DNA from: Rhodococcoides corynebacterioides
GTDB lineage: Bacteria; Actinomycetota; Actinomycetes; Mycobacteriales; Mycobacteriaceae
Assembly: GCF_019834675.1 (NCBI RefSeq)
Contig: NZ_JABUBU010000001.1
Span: forward strand, 620,001-684,000
DNA length: 64,000 nt
Direction of reading: 5' to 3'
Shown here: one piece after another, positions 26,689 through 35,337 of the stretch
How positions within the stretch are numbered: the first letter of the stretch is position 1
Layout: the number at the start of each line of letters is the position of its first letter
Translations under genes and position numbers: made by a program
Notes under the pieces: generated by a model
What the model saw: only the letters and a program-made list of their open reading frames with translations
The model's database searches: none
Told to the model about the DNA's origin: nothing

Positions 26689-27527
26689 CGCAACGCGCCG
26701 CCCTTGGAGGGCGTGTCGACCATCGGCTCGTTCGGGTCCAGCACCCGCGTGCCCTTGAACTCGGCGTCGGGGTCGGAGAACGCCGCGTAGTCCTCGTGCC
26801 GGGCGAGGCGGTGCAGCAGGAAGCCGGTGAGGAGCGCCCGGACCGCCTTGCGGGTCTTGGGCTGGGCGTTGCCGACGCCGAAGAAGCTGGCGAGCTTGCG
26901 GCCCTCCACGATGCCGTCGCCGACCGACTTGTCGATCACCCGCAGGACGGTCGGTCCGCCGAGGGCGCCGGCGAGGGCCACGGGCTCGGCCGTCAGGGAG
27001 GTCAGTTCCGCCGGGGCGCCGATCACCAGCGCCGGTGCGGTGACGGCGTCGGCGATGCCGTCGGTCAGGACGCGCGGGCTGGTGGGGCCGGGGTACAGCG
27101 CACCCACCGCCCGGATGTCGGATCGTTGCGACGCGGCGAGGACAGCCGCGCCGGCGCCCATGGCGTGGCCGGCGACGGCGAGCTTGTCCGGGTGCACCGA
27201 GATGTCGCCGGTGCCGAGACGGATGCCCGCGCAGATGTCGAGCGCGACCGTCAGGTCGTGAGCGAGGGCGGCGTGGGAGGGCACCGGCCCGCGCTGCGTG
27301 TCGGGCGCCGCCACGACGAAGCCCCACGAGGCCAGATGCTTCAGCGTGGAGTCGTAGTTCTTCGACGACGACATCCACCCGTGGGCGAACGCCACGGCCG
27401 GCAGCGACGACCCTTCCTTGGGTGCGTAGATCACACCGGGCAGGCCGGCGAGCGCCATGTCACCGCGGACCACGCGATGCGGACCGGTTCTGGCGAGGTC
27501 GGTGACCAGCTTCTGCGTCTTCGGCAC
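26661..27527 (-). CDS. Alpha/beta hydrolase, dienelactone hydrolase/chlorophyllase-like (Rv3438-like)
   Basis: The 288-residue product from GTG 27527 has an alpha/beta-hydrolase core: PAVAFAHGWMSSSKNYDSTL carries the oxyanion region, and AVAGHAMGAGAAVLAA holds the nucleophile-elbow position. That elbow reads GHAMG, with Ala where Ser or Cys normally sits, so classical hydrolase chemistry may be lost. Rv3438 occupies the same place beside glmS in M. tuberculosis. The protein appears cytosolic, with no signal peptide. It is divergent from glmS with a 91-bp gap. Confidence 0.8.
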   Translation of the reverse strand: MPKTQKLVTDLARTGPHRVVRGDMALAGLPGVIYAPKEGSSLPAVAFAHGWMSSSKNYDSTLKHLASWGFVVAAPDTQRGPVPSHAALAHDLTVALDICAGIRLGTGDISVHPDKLAVAGHAMGAGAAVLAASQRSDIRAVGALYPGPTSPRVLTDGIADAVTAPALVIGAPAELTSLTAEPVALAGALGGPTVLRVIDKSVGDGIVEGRKLASFFGVGNAQPKTRKAVRALLTGFLLHRLARHEDYAAFSDPDAEFKGTRVLDPNEPMVDTPSKGGALRQLSHLAGR

Positions 27528-27605
27528 GTCGTCAACCGTATCCGAGCCCGCGCGGTGGAGGGGAGGGACTCGCGGTGGGTGGCCGGAGGGGGCACCGTGC
27601 CGACG

Positions 27606-27611
27606 TAGGCT
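27606..27611 (+). promoter_or_regulatory. -10 hexamer TAGGCT of glmS
   Basis: TAGGCT lies 7 bp before the glmS ATG, predicting a leaderless transcript. The gap therefore leaves no room for a glmS ribozyme of the Firmicutes type. Confidence 0.4.
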
Positions 27612-27618
27612 GTCGCCC

Positions 27619-29481
27619 ATGTGCGGAATCGTCGGGTACGTCGGACATCGGCCTGCGCTGCCGATCGTGGTGGATGCGCTGCGGCGGATGGAGTACCGGG
27701 GATACGACTCCGCCGGGGTCGCCGTGTTGAACGGCGAGGGCGGGATGGCCGTCGAACGCAAGGCCGGGAAGCTCTCCAATCTCGACGCCGAACTGGACGA
27801 TCTCGGCCGCGACACCTTCGTCGGCACCACGGGAATGGGCCACACCCGCTGGGCCACCCACGGTCGCCCCACGGACCGCAACGCGCACCCGCACCGCAAC
27901 GCCGACTCCACGATCGCCGTGGTGCACAACGGCATCATCGAGAACTTCTCCCCGCTGCGGGCCGAGTTGGAGGCGGAGGGCGTCGAGTTCGCGTCCGACA
28001 CCGACACCGAGGTCGCCGTCCACCTGGTGGCGCAGGCGTACGCGCAGGGTCCGACGGCGGGGGACTTCGTCGAGAGCGCCCTCGCGGTCCTGCGTCGCCT
28101 CGAGGGGGCGTTCACCCTCGTCTTCACGCACGTCGATCACCCGGACACCATCGTGGCCGCACGCCGGTCGACGCCGTTGGTGGTGGGCGTCGGGCAGGAC
28201 GAGACGTTCCTCGGCTCGGACGTGGCCGCGTTCATCGAGCACACGCGCGACGCGGTCGAGCTCGGTCAGGACCAGGTGGTGGTGATCACCGCCGACGGGT
28301 ACTCGATCATGAACTTCGACGGGACCGAGGCACAGGGTCGTCCGTTCCGCATCGACTGGGATCTCGCCGCCGCCGAGAAGGGCGGCCACGACTACTTCAT
28401 GCTCAAGGAGATCCAGGAGCAGCCGACCGCCGTCGCGGACACCCTGCTCGGGCACTTCGACAAGGGCCGCATCACGCTCGACGAGCAGCGTCTGTCCGAC
28501 CAGGAACTGCGCGACGTCGACAAGGTCTTCGTGGTGGCGTGCGGGAGTGCCTACCACTCGGGGCTGGTGGCCAAGTACGCCATCGAGCACTGGACGCGTC
28601 TGCCCGTCGAGGTCGAGCTGGCCAGCGAGTTCCGCTACCGCGACCCGGTGCTGGACCGGTCCACGCTGGTGGTGGCCATCTCCCAGTCCGGCGAGACCGC
28701 GGACACCCTCGAGGCGGTCCGTCACGCCAAGGAGCAGAAGGCGCGCGTGCTGGCGGTGTGCAACACCAACGGCTCGCAGATTCCGCGCGAGGCCGACGCC
28801 GTGCTCTACACCAGGGCGGGACCGGAGATCGGCGTCGCGTCGACCAAGGCGTTCCTGGCGCAGGTCACCGCCAACTATCTGGTGGGCCTGGCGTTGGCGC
28901 AGGCGCGCGGGACCAAGTACCCGGACGAGGTGGCGCGCGAGTACCGCGACCTCGAGGCCATGCCGGACCTCGTCGCGAAGGTGCTCGAGACGGTGGAGCC
29001 GGTGCGGGCGCTGGCGCGGGAACTGGCGACGTCGCCGACGGTGCTGTTCCTGGGTCGGCACGTCGGGTACCCGGTGGCGCTCGAAGGTGCCCTCAAGCTC
29101 AAGGAACTGGCGTACATGCACGCCGAGGGCTTCGCCGCGGGTGAGCTCAAGCACGGCCCGATCGCGCTGATCGAGGACGGGTTGCCGGTGATCGTGGTGA
29201 TGCCGTCGCCGAAGGGGCGGGCGGTGCTGCACTCGAAGCTGTTGAGCAACATCCGGGAGATCCAGGCGCGCGGGGCGCGCACGGTGGTCATCGCGGAGGA
29301 GGGCGACGAGACGGTGCGGCCGTACGCCGACCACCTGATCGAGATCCCGGCCGCGCCGACGCTGCTGCAGCCGCTGCTGTCGACGATCCCGCTGCAGGTG
29401 TTCGCGGCGGAGGTCGCGCAGGCGCGGGGGTACGACGTGGACAAGCCGCGGAACCTCGCCAAGTCGGTGACGGTCGAGTAG
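27619..29481 (+). CDS. glmS: Glutamine-fructose-6-phosphate aminotransferase (isomerizing)
   Basis: The 620-residue product starts MCGIVGYVG, where Cys2 (Cys1 after Met removal) is the glutaminase nucleophile, with GHTRWATHGRPTDRNAHPH in the same domain. Two SIS domains follow (VACGSAYHSGLVAKY, SQSGETADTLEAV, and GRHVGYPVALEGALKLKEL), ending in DKPRNLAKSVTVE. It makes glucosamine-6-phosphate, the first step of UDP-GlcNAc synthesis, feeding GlmM. The 3' end and stop codon are part of a 34-bp tandem repeat. Confidence 0.98.
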   Translation: MCGIVGYVGHRPALPIVVDALRRMEYRGYDSAGVAVLNGEGGMAVERKAGKLSNLDAELDDLGRDTFVGTTGMGHTRWATHGRPTDRNAHPHRNADSTIAVVHNGIIENFSPLRAELEAEGVEFASDTDTEVAVHLVAQAYAQGPTAGDFVESALAVLRRLEGAFTLVFTHVDHPDTIVAARRSTPLVVGVGQDETFLGSDVAAFIEHTRDAVELGQDQVVVITADGYSIMNFDGTEAQGRPFRIDWDLAAAEKGGHDYFMLKEIQEQPTAVADTLLGHFDKGRITLDEQRLSDQELRDVDKVFVVACGSAYHSGLVAKYAIEHWTRLPVEVELASEFRYRDPVLDRSTLVVAISQSGETADTLEAVRHAKEQKARVLAVCNTNGSQIPREADAVLYTRAGPEIGVASTKAFLAQVTANYLVGLALAQARGTKYPDEVAREYRDLEAMPDLVAKVLETVEPVRALARELATSPTVLFLGRHVGYPVALEGALKLKELAYMHAEGFAAGELKHGPIALIEDGLPVIVVMPSPKGRAVLHSKLLSNIREIQARGARTVVIAEEGDETVRPYADHLIEIPAAPTLLQPLLSTIPLQVFAAEVAQARGYDVDKPRNLAKSVTVE

Positions 29482-29560
29482 CGGAGCGGATCGACCCGAC
29501 GGCGCAGTCGAGTAGCGGAGCGGATCGACCCGACGGCGCAGTCGAGTAGCGGAGCGAGGC
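29474..29560. repeat. 34-bp tandem repeat copying the 3' end of glmS
   Basis: A unit starting TCGAGTAGCGGAGCGGATCG recurs at 29474, 29508 and 29542: two complete 34-bp copies and a third partial one that changes after GGAGCG. The first copy contains the glmS stop codon. The array fills the glmS/cupredoxin convergent gap. Confidence 0.85.
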
Positions 29561-29932
29561 TCAGCGGACGATGACGACCCCGGTCATGTTGGGGTGGACG
29601 GTGCAGAAGTAGTTGTAGGTGCCGGGGTCGTCGAAGGTCTGACTGAACTGGCCGGCCGCGATCATGGGGCTGTGCAGCAGGGACGACGCGTTGTCGATGC
29701 CGACGACGTTGTGGGCCATGCGGTCGTCGTCGAAGAACCAGGTGACGGTGTCGCCGGGGGAGATGGTGACGCTGGCGGGGCTGTAGGCCATGTCGGCGAC
29801 GGTGACGACGTCGGGCCCGGTGGGGCGGTCGGCCGTCGGGGTGTCCTCGGTGCAGGCGGTGAGCGAGATCGCCAGCGCCGCCGCGGTTCCGAGGAGGGCG
29901 AGGCGGTGGCGGGACGTGTCGAAGCGGGCCAT
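29561..29932 (-). CDS. Cupredoxin-domain copper-binding lipoprotein
   Basis: The 123-residue product has an N-terminal lipoprotein signal (ALLGTAAALAISLTAC, lipobox Cys27) and a plastocyanin/azurin-like domain. Likely type-1 copper ligands are visible: His in RMAHNVVG and the Cys-His-Met set in YFCTVHPNM. It is thus a membrane-anchored, extracytoplasmic electron carrier or copper-binding protein. It stands alone, convergent with glmS and divergent from nnr; its redox partner is not in the window. Confidence 0.9.
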   Translation of the reverse strand: MARFDTSRHRLALLGTAAALAISLTACTEDTPTADRPTGPDVVTVADMAYSPASVTISPGDTVTWFFDDDRMAHNVVGIDNASSLLHSPMIAAGQFSQTFDDPGTYNYFCTVHPNMTGVVIVR

Positions 29933-29952
29933 GTCTCCACGCTAGACCTCGT

Positions 29953-29958
29953 TACGGT
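29953..29958 (+). promoter_or_regulatory. -10 hexamer TACGGT of the nnr operon
   Basis: TACGGT lies 6 bp before the ATG at 29965, predicting a leaderless mRNA for the seven-gene nnr to tsaD operon. Confidence 0.4.
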
Positions 29959-29964
29959 GGGGGC

Positions 29965-31425
29965 ATGGAGTACGTGTTCACCGCGGACGAGGCCCGGTCG
30001 CTGGAACGTCCCGTCGTCGCGGCGGCGCCCGAGTACGCGGTGATGAGGCGCGCGGCGTTCGGCCTGGCGGGGGTGGTCGCGGCCGAGTTGCGGGCGCGGT
30101 GCGGCGGGGTCGTCGGTCGGTCGGTGGGGTTGCTGGTCGGGTCGGGTGACAACGGCGGCGACGCGCTGTTCGCGGGCGCGGTACTGCGACGCCGTGGGGT
30201 GGCGGTCTCGGCGGTGCTGATCGCTCCCGACCGAGCTCATGGTGGTGGTCTGGCGGCGTTCCGGGCGGCGGGCGGTCGGGTGGTGCCGCGGTTGGGGGCG
30301 GTGGAACTGGTGGTCGACGGCATCGTCGGTCTGTCGGGACGCGGGGGCCTGCGCCCGGAGGCGGCCGAGCACGTGCGGCAGGTGACGGCGCCGATCGTCG
30401 CCGTGGATCTGCCGTCGGGCGTGGACGTCGACACCGGCGCGGCGGACGGGCCGGCGGTGTCCGCGGCGGTGACGGTGACGTTCGGCGTGCGCAAGCCGGT
30501 CCACGTGCTCGCGGCTCCGCGGTGCGGTCGGGTGGTGGTCGTCGACATCGGGCTGCCGGACGCGACGACCGAGCTGGCCTGCGCCACCGACGCCGAGGTG
30601 GGGGCGGTGTGGCCGGTGCCCGGCCCGCACGACGACAAGTACAGCCAGGGGGTCGTGGGCGTCCTGGCGGGCAGCGAGAAGTACCCGGGTGCGGGCGTGT
30701 TGTGTACCGGCGCGGCGGTGGCGGCGACGGCCGGCATGGTGCGGTACGTCGGGACGGGCGGCGCCGAGGTGCTCCACCGCTACCCGGAGGTGGTCACCGC
30801 TCGGTCGATCGACGAGTCCGGCCGCGTGCAGGCGTGGGTGGTGGGGCCGGGCTTCGGGACGGACGACGACGCCGCTCAGCGTCTCGCGGACATCCTCGCC
30901 ACCGATCTGCCGGTGCTGGTCGATGCGGACGGTCTGACGGTTCTCGCGTCGCGACCCGACCTGATCGCCGGGCGCAGCGCACCCACCCTGCTCACCCCGC
31001 ACGCCGGTGAGTTCGCCCGCCTGACGGGCTCGGACCCGGGCCCGGATCGGGTGGCGTCGGTGCGCGCGCTGGCCGCCGACCGCGGCGTGACCGTTCTGCT
31101 CAAGGGTCGCGCGACGCTGATCGCGCATCCCGACGGCCGGATGATGGTCGACGAGGCGGGCTCGTCGTGGTCGTCGACGGCGGGGTCCGGAGACGTGCTC
31201 GCGGGCATGGCGGGGGCGTTGCTGGCCGCCGGTCTGTCCCCGCTGGTCGCGGCCACGGCGGCGGCGCGGGCGCACTCGATCGCGGCGGCGCTGGCCGCGG
31301 CCGGGTCCGGTCGACCGGCGGCGGCGCCGATCTCGGCGTCGGTGCTGTTGGGCGCGGTGCGGGACGCCGTGGGGACCTTGCGGGCACGAGCGGGCGTGGC
31401 GGGAATGGCAGAATCACCGCGGTGA
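29965..31425 (+). CDS. nnr: Bifunctional NAD(P)H-hydrate epimerase / ADP-dependent dehydratase
   Basis: The 486-residue product fuses an N-terminal YjeF_N epimerase domain (VGLLVGSGDNGGDALFAGAV, about residues 1-210) to a C-terminal ribokinase-like dehydratase domain (GVVGVLAGSEKYPGAGVLCT, LLTPHAGEFARLTG, STAGSGDVLAGMAGALLAAG). Together they repair hydrated NADH and NADPH. Its stop overlaps the GTG of alr by 4 nt. The gene starts an operon in which nearly every gene overlaps the next, the usual order in Mycobacteriales. Confidence 0.95.
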   Translation: MEYVFTADEARSLERPVVAAAPEYAVMRRAAFGLAGVVAAELRARCGGVVGRSVGLLVGSGDNGGDALFAGAVLRRRGVAVSAVLIAPDRAHGGGLAAFRAAGGRVVPRLGAVELVVDGIVGLSGRGGLRPEAAEHVRQVTAPIVAVDLPSGVDVDTGAADGPAVSAAVTVTFGVRKPVHVLAAPRCGRVVVVDIGLPDATTELACATDAEVGAVWPVPGPHDDKYSQGVVGVLAGSEKYPGAGVLCTGAAVAATAGMVRYVGTGGAEVLHRYPEVVTARSIDESGRVQAWVVGPGFGTDDDAAQRLADILATDLPVLVDADGLTVLASRPDLIAGRSAPTLLTPHAGEFARLTGSDPGPDRVASVRALAADRGVTVLLKGRATLIAHPDGRMMVDEAGSSWSSTAGSGDVLAGMAGALLAAGLSPLVAATAAARAHSIAAALAAAGSGRPAAAPISASVLLGAVRDAVGTLRARAGVAGMAESPR

Positions 31426-32576
31426 GCACCGCGATTCCGTCGGCCGGCACGACGGCCCGTCCGCAGGCCGAGGCGGTGATCGACCTCGACGCCGTGGCCC
31501 ACAACGTGCGGGTGTTGACCGCTCGGGCGGGCTCGGCGGACGTGATGGCCGTGGTGAAGGCCGACGGGTACGCCCACGGTGCGGTGCCCGTCGCGCGCGC
31601 GGCGTTGGCGTCCGGGGCCGCCGAGCTCGGGGTGGCCACGGTGCGGGAAGCACTCGCCCTGCGGGCGGCCGGGATCGCGGCGCCCGTGCTGTGCTGGTTG
31701 CACGCGCCGGGTGCCGACTTCGGCGCGGCAATCGAGCACGACGTCGAGATCGCGGTGTCGACTCCCCGCCAGATCGCGGACGTCGCGGCGGCCGCCCGGG
31801 AACTCGGACGACGGGCGACGGTCAGCCTGAAGGTGGACACCGGCATGAACCGCGGGGGACTGGCGCCGGACGTGTTCGATGCGGCCCTCGACCTGCTCGC
31901 GGCCGAACGGGGCAGCCTGGACGTGCGCGGCGTGTTCTCCCACCTGGTCGCCGCCGACGAGCCGGGGGACCCGGTGACCGATCTGCAGAAGCGCCGTTTC
32001 GACGCCGCGGTCGACGCCATGGTGCGCGCGGGTGTCCCGCCGCGGGTGCGCCACCTCGCGAACTCCGCCGCCACGCTGCTGCGTCCCGATCTCGCCTACG
32101 ACATGGTCCGCCCCGGCATCGCGGTGTACGGCCTGTCGCCGGCGCCGGAGGTCGGCGCGTTCGATCTGCGTCCGGTGATGACGCTGCGCGCGACGGTCGT
32201 CCTGCTCAAGCACGTGCCGGCCGGTGGGGGCGTCGGCTACGGGCACCGCTGGATCGCGCCGCGCGACACCGTCGTCGCGTTGCTGCCGATCGGGTACGCC
32301 GACGGGGTGGTCCGATCCCTGAGCAACCGCTACGAGGTCGCGATCCGCGGACGCCGCCACCCGGCGGTCGGCCGCGTGTCGATGGACCAGATCGTGATCG
32401 ACGTCGGGCCGGGCACCGACGTCGAGGTCGGCGACGCGGCGTACCTGTTCGGTCCCGGAGACCACGGTGAGCCGACGGCGCAGGACTGGGCCGGCACCCT
32501 GAACACCATCGGGTACGAGGTGGTCACCGGCGTCCGCGGGCGCGTGGAACGCACGTATCGAGGTGGGGACGCGTGA
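31422..32576 (+). CDS. alr: Alanine racemase
   Basis: The 384-residue product begins at GTG 31422. The PLP lysine lies in VMAVVKADGYAHGAVPVA near residue 46, and the conserved region SLKVDTGMNRGGL and the active-site tyrosine segment GVGYGHRWIAP are present. It interconverts L- and D-alanine for peptidoglycan. It lies between nnr and a hydrolase gene, with a 4-nt overlap at each side. Confidence 0.97.
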   Translation: MSTAIPSAGTTARPQAEAVIDLDAVAHNVRVLTARAGSADVMAVVKADGYAHGAVPVARAALASGAAELGVATVREALALRAAGIAAPVLCWLHAPGADFGAAIEHDVEIAVSTPRQIADVAAAARELGRRATVSLKVDTGMNRGGLAPDVFDAALDLLAAERGSLDVRGVFSHLVAADEPGDPVTDLQKRRFDAAVDAMVRAGVPPRVRHLANSAATLLRPDLAYDMVRPGIAVYGLSPAPEVGAFDLRPVMTLRATVVLLKHVPAGGGVGYGHRWIAPRDTVVALLPIGYADGVVRSLSNRYEVAIRGRRHPAVGRVSMDQIVIDVGPGTDVEVGDAAYLFGPGDHGEPTAQDWAGTLNTIGYEVVTGVRGRVERTYRGGDA

Positions 32577-33646
32577 TCGGCGCGCGGATGGCCGGCATCG
32601 TGGGCGGCGCGGCGAGCATCGCGGCCGTGGCGGCCGTGGCCGGGATCGCCGCGGTGCGGCGCCGGGTCGGCGACCCCGTTCCCGGCGTCGACCGCGCTGC
32701 GGACTTCGAGACGGTCGAGTTCGACCGCGGCAGCATCGTCGCGGCGAGCGACGGTGTGCCGCTGGCCGTGCGGGAGGTGGGTCCGACGACGGCCCCTCTC
32801 ACGGTGGTGTTCGTTCACGGGTACTGCCTGCGCACGGAGTGCTGGTACTTCCAGCGTCGGGACCTGGCCGCCCGGTGGGGCGACGACGTGCGCATGGTCT
32901 TCTACGACCAGCGCGGCCACGGACGGTCGGGCGACGTCGCGCCGGAGGACTGCGACATCCCCCGACTCGGCGCGGACGTCGCCGACGTGATCCGCGCCGT
33001 GGCGCCGACGGGGCCGGTGGTGCTGGTGGGTCACTCCATGGGCGGCATGTCGGTGCTCGCGGCCTGCCGACTGTTCCCCGACGCGGTGGCCGACCGCGTG
33101 GCGGGGGTGGCTCTGCTCTCGACCACCGCCGCGGGCATCGCGACCACGGGTCTCGGCCGGAACCTGCAGAACCCCGCGGTGGACGCGTTCCGGCTCGCGG
33201 TGCGCTCCGCCCCCGGTGTCGTGCAGATCGGGCGGGGCGCCGTCCGGTCGGTCGTCGCCCCGGTCCTGCGGGCGGCGTCGTTCGGGACGACCGTGTCTCC
33301 GGCTCTGGATGCATTCGCGGAACAGATGATCCACGACACGTCGGTGACCACGATGGTCAACTTCCTGAAGGCCCTCGAGCTGCACGACGAGCGGGCGGCG
33401 CTGCCGATCATCGCGGACGTGGCCACGCTGGTGCTGTGCGGCGACGACGACTGGGTGATCCCGTTCGACAAGTCCCGCGAGCTGTCCGAGATGCTGCCGC
33501 ACGCGGAGATGGTGCAGGTGCGCCGAGCGGGTCACCTGGTCCAGTTGGAGTTCCCGGACGAGGTGAACGACGCACTGGACCGGCTCGTCGAGCGGGTGCG
33601 GAGCGGCAGGATCGACGCGACGCCGAGGAGGATCACGGTTGGGTGA
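32573..33646 (+). CDS. Alpha/beta fold hydrolase with N-terminal hydrophobic segment
   Basis: The 357-residue product has an N-terminal hydrophobic helix (GIVGGAASIAAVAAVAGIAA) that could anchor it in the membrane, then an alpha/beta hydrolase domain: VVFVHGYCLRTECWYF, DQRGHGRSG, the nucleophile elbow VLVGHSMGGMSVLAA, an Asp in LCGDDDWVIP and a His in RAGHLVQLE. The catalytic triad is complete. The family member in this operon is conserved in Mycobacteriales; its substrate is unknown. It overlaps alr and tsaE. Confidence 0.9.
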   Translation: MIGARMAGIVGGAASIAAVAAVAGIAAVRRRVGDPVPGVDRAADFETVEFDRGSIVAASDGVPLAVREVGPTTAPLTVVFVHGYCLRTECWYFQRRDLAARWGDDVRMVFYDQRGHGRSGDVAPEDCDIPRLGADVADVIRAVAPTGPVVLVGHSMGGMSVLAACRLFPDAVADRVAGVALLSTTAAGIATTGLGRNLQNPAVDAFRLAVRSAPGVVQIGRGAVRSVVAPVLRAASFGTTVSPALDAFAEQMIHDTSVTTMVNFLKALELHDERAALPIIADVATLVLCGDDDWVIPFDKSRELSEMLPHAEMVQVRRAGHLVQLEFPDEVNDALDRLVERVRSGRIDATPRRITVG

Positions 33647-34109
33647 GGCGGACACGGCGGTCCTCGAGACCGCCGAGGACACCGAGCAGCTGGGCGAGCG
33701 GCTGGCCGCCGAGCTCGCCGCGGGCGACGTGGTGGTGCTCGACGGCCCGCTGGGCGCGGGCAAGACGACCTTCACCAAGGGTCTCGCCCGCGGACTCGGT
33801 GTGGTCGGTCGGGTGAGCTCGCCGACGTTCATGATCGCGCGCACGCACCGCCCGGGATCGGACACGGGGGTGGGCCTGGTGCACGTCGACGCCTACCGGC
33901 TGGGGCTGGGGACCGGGGCGTCGGCGACGGACGAACTCGATGCGTTGGACCTGGACACCGAACTCGCCGATTCAGTGGTGGTGGTGGAGTGGGGTGAGGG
34001 GCTGGCCGACACGCTCGCCGATCGCCACCTCGTGGTTCGCCTCCGGCGGGAGCCGGAGTCCGACGTACGCACGGCCTCCTGGCACTGGACCCGCGGTCGC
34101 GCCGAGTAA
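33639..34109 (+). CDS. tsaE: tRNA t6A synthesis ATPase TsaE
   Basis: The 156-residue product starts at TTG with GAGGAGGAT upstream and overlaps the hydrolase stop. Walker A is GPLGAGKTTFTKG, followed by SSPTFMIARTH, VHVDAYRL and VVVEWGEG, all TsaE features. With TsaB, TsaD and TsaC it makes N6-threonylcarbamoyladenosine at tRNA position 37. TsaB and TsaD are encoded just downstream; tsaC (sua5) is not in the window. Confidence 0.95.
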   Translation: MGEADTAVLETAEDTEQLGERLAAELAAGDVVVLDGPLGAGKTTFTKGLARGLGVVGRVSSPTFMIARTHRPGSDTGVGLVHVDAYRLGLGTGASATDELDALDLDTELADSVVVVEWGEGLADTLADRHLVVRLRREPESDVRTASWHWTRGRAE

Positions 34110-34112
34110 CCT
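34107..34112 (+). promoter_or_regulatory. -10-like TAACCT before tsaB
   Basis: TAACCT overlaps the tsaE stop and lies 8 bp before the tsaB GTG. It may give tsaB-rimI-tsaD an internal leaderless promoter. Confidence 0.25.
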
Positions 34113-34120
34113 GATCGTCC

Positions 34121-34852
34121 GTGATCGTTCTCGCCGTCGACACCTCCACACCCGCGGTGACCGCGGGTCTCGTGCGACTCGATGTCGACGGAGCCGCCGC
34201 TCCCGTCGCCCTCGCCACCCGGGTGACCGTCGATGCCCGCCTGCACGCCGAGGTGCTGACCCCGCAGATCGTCGAGTGCCTCGCCGAGGCCGGACTCCAG
34301 CCCTCCGACGTGGACGCCGTGGTGGTGGGAACCGGGCCGGGGCCGTTCACCGGCCTGCGCGTCGGGATGGCCACCGGCATGGCGTTCGCCGACGCCCTTG
34401 GCGTGCCGGTGCACGGGGTGGGCAGTCTGGACGCGATCGCCGCCGCCGTGCCCGGTGAGCGCGAGGTCCTCGTGGTGACCGACGCCCGTCGCCGCGAGGT
34501 CTACTGGGCTCGATTCTCGGCGGGTCGCCCGGTGGCGGGTCCGTCGGTGTCGGCTCCCGGCGACGTCGAGGTGGGGTCGGCCGAGGTGGTGGCGGGGTCC
34601 GCGTCGCACGTCGACATGGTGGATCTGCCCGTCGAGCCGGTCGAGAGTCCGTCGCCCGAGTCGCTGGTCGCGGTGGCGGCCGGCGCGATTCGACGTGGGG
34701 ATCGGCCAGAGGAGCCGGTGCCGCAGTATCTCCGCCGGCCGGACGCCGTGGCCACGGCCGATCGTGCAGCCGTGGCCACGGCCGATCGTGCAGCCGTGGC
34801 CACGGCCGATCGTGCAGCCGTGGCCACGGCCGATCGGGCAGCGCGTTCGTGA
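34121..34852 (+). CDS. tsaB: tRNA t6A synthesis protein TsaB with repeat tail
   Basis: Residues 1 to about 208 are TsaB: VLAVDTSTPAVTAGLV, GTGPGPFTGLRVGMATGMAF and GVGSLDAIAAAVPGE. TsaB is an inactive paralogue of TsaD that scaffolds the TsaBDE complex. The last about 33 residues are four copies of an eight-residue unit (AVATADRA) encoded by a perfect 24-bp minisatellite. The tail makes the 243-residue protein longer than expected for the family. Its stop overlaps the rimI GTG by 4 nt. Confidence 0.93.
   Translation: MIVLAVDTSTPAVTAGLVRLDVDGAAAPVALATRVTVDARLHAEVLTPQIVECLAEAGLQPSDVDAVVVGTGPGPFTGLRVGMATGMAFADALGVPVHGVGSLDAIAAAVPGEREVLVVTDARRREVYWARFSAGRPVAGPSVSAPGDVEVGSAEVVAGSASHVDMVDLPVEPVESPSPESLVAVAAGAIRRGDRPEEPVPQYLRRPDAVATADRAAVATADRAAVATADRAAVATADRAARS
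34747..34842 (+). repeat. Four 24-bp tandem repeats within tsaB
   Basis: Units begin at 34747, 34771, 34795 and 34819, each CGTGGCCACGGCCGATCGTG plus CAGC; the last has one T-to-G change. Each contains the palindrome CGTGGCCACG. The period is a multiple of three, so copy-number change would keep the frame. Confidence 0.95.
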
Positions 34853-35337
34853 CGGTGATCGAACCGATGGTTCCGGCGGACGCGGCGCGGTGCGCCGAAC
34901 TGGAGACCATCCTGTTTCCCGGTGACGGTCCCTGGCCCGAGGACGCGTTCCGCGACGAACTGCGGACTCCGCACGTGCGGTACCGCGTGGTGCGCGACGA
35001 CGACGGCGGTGTGCTCGGTTACGCCGGAATCGCGCTGCTGGGAACGGGTTCCGGCGCCGAGGCGGAGATCCACACCATCGGGGTCGATCCGGCGGCGCAG
35101 GGGCGGGGGATCGGACGGGCGTTGCTCGCCGACGCCCTGGCCGCGGCCGACGCACACGGTGGGCCGGTGTTCCTCGAGGTCCGCACGGACAACGACGCCG
35201 CGTTGGGTCTCTATCGTTCGTCGGGTTTCGCGATCGTCGGAACCCGGCGTGGTTACTACCGCCCGTCGGGCGCGGACGCGTACACGATGCGCCGTGAGCC
35301 CGGTGGTCGACCGACGACGGAAGGATCCGACTCGTGA
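34849..35337 (+). CDS. rimI: Ribosomal protein S18-alanine N-acetyltransferase-like GNAT protein
   Basis: The 162-residue GNAT-fold product has the acetyl-CoA binding motif A ([20 protein letters not shown]) and motif B ([20 protein letters not shown], then [14 protein letters not shown]). In actinobacteria this gene is conserved between tsaB and tsaD and is called rimI; the true substrate there is less certain than in E. coli. It begins at GTG 34849 overlapping tsaB and ends overlapping tsaD by 4 nt. Confidence 0.92.
   Translation: MTVIEPMVPADAARCAELETILFPGDGPWPEDAFRDELRTPHVRYRVVRDDDGGVLGYAGIALLGTGSGAEAEIHTIGVDPAAQGRGIGRALLADALAAADAHGGPVFLEVRTDNDAALGLYRSSGFAIVGTRRGYYRPSGADAYTMRREPGGRPTTEGSDS

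Noticed and set aside
27528..27618. glmS ribozyme upstream of glmS
   Set aside because: The divergent gap is 91 bp and the -10 hexamer is 7 bp from the start codon, leaving no leader for a ribozyme.
27532..29334. 600-codon open frame antisense to glmS
   Set aside because: It mirrors glmS codons; the product is His/Arg/Asp-rich with no domain and is a shadow caused by high GC at third positions.
29474..29560. CRISPR or attachment site at the 34-bp repeat
   Set aside because: No spacers, no integrase and no tRNA gene nearby; a simple tandem duplication explains it.
34741..34850. CRISPR-like array in tsaB
   Set aside because: The 24-bp units are directly adjacent with no spacers and lie in frame in a coding sequence.
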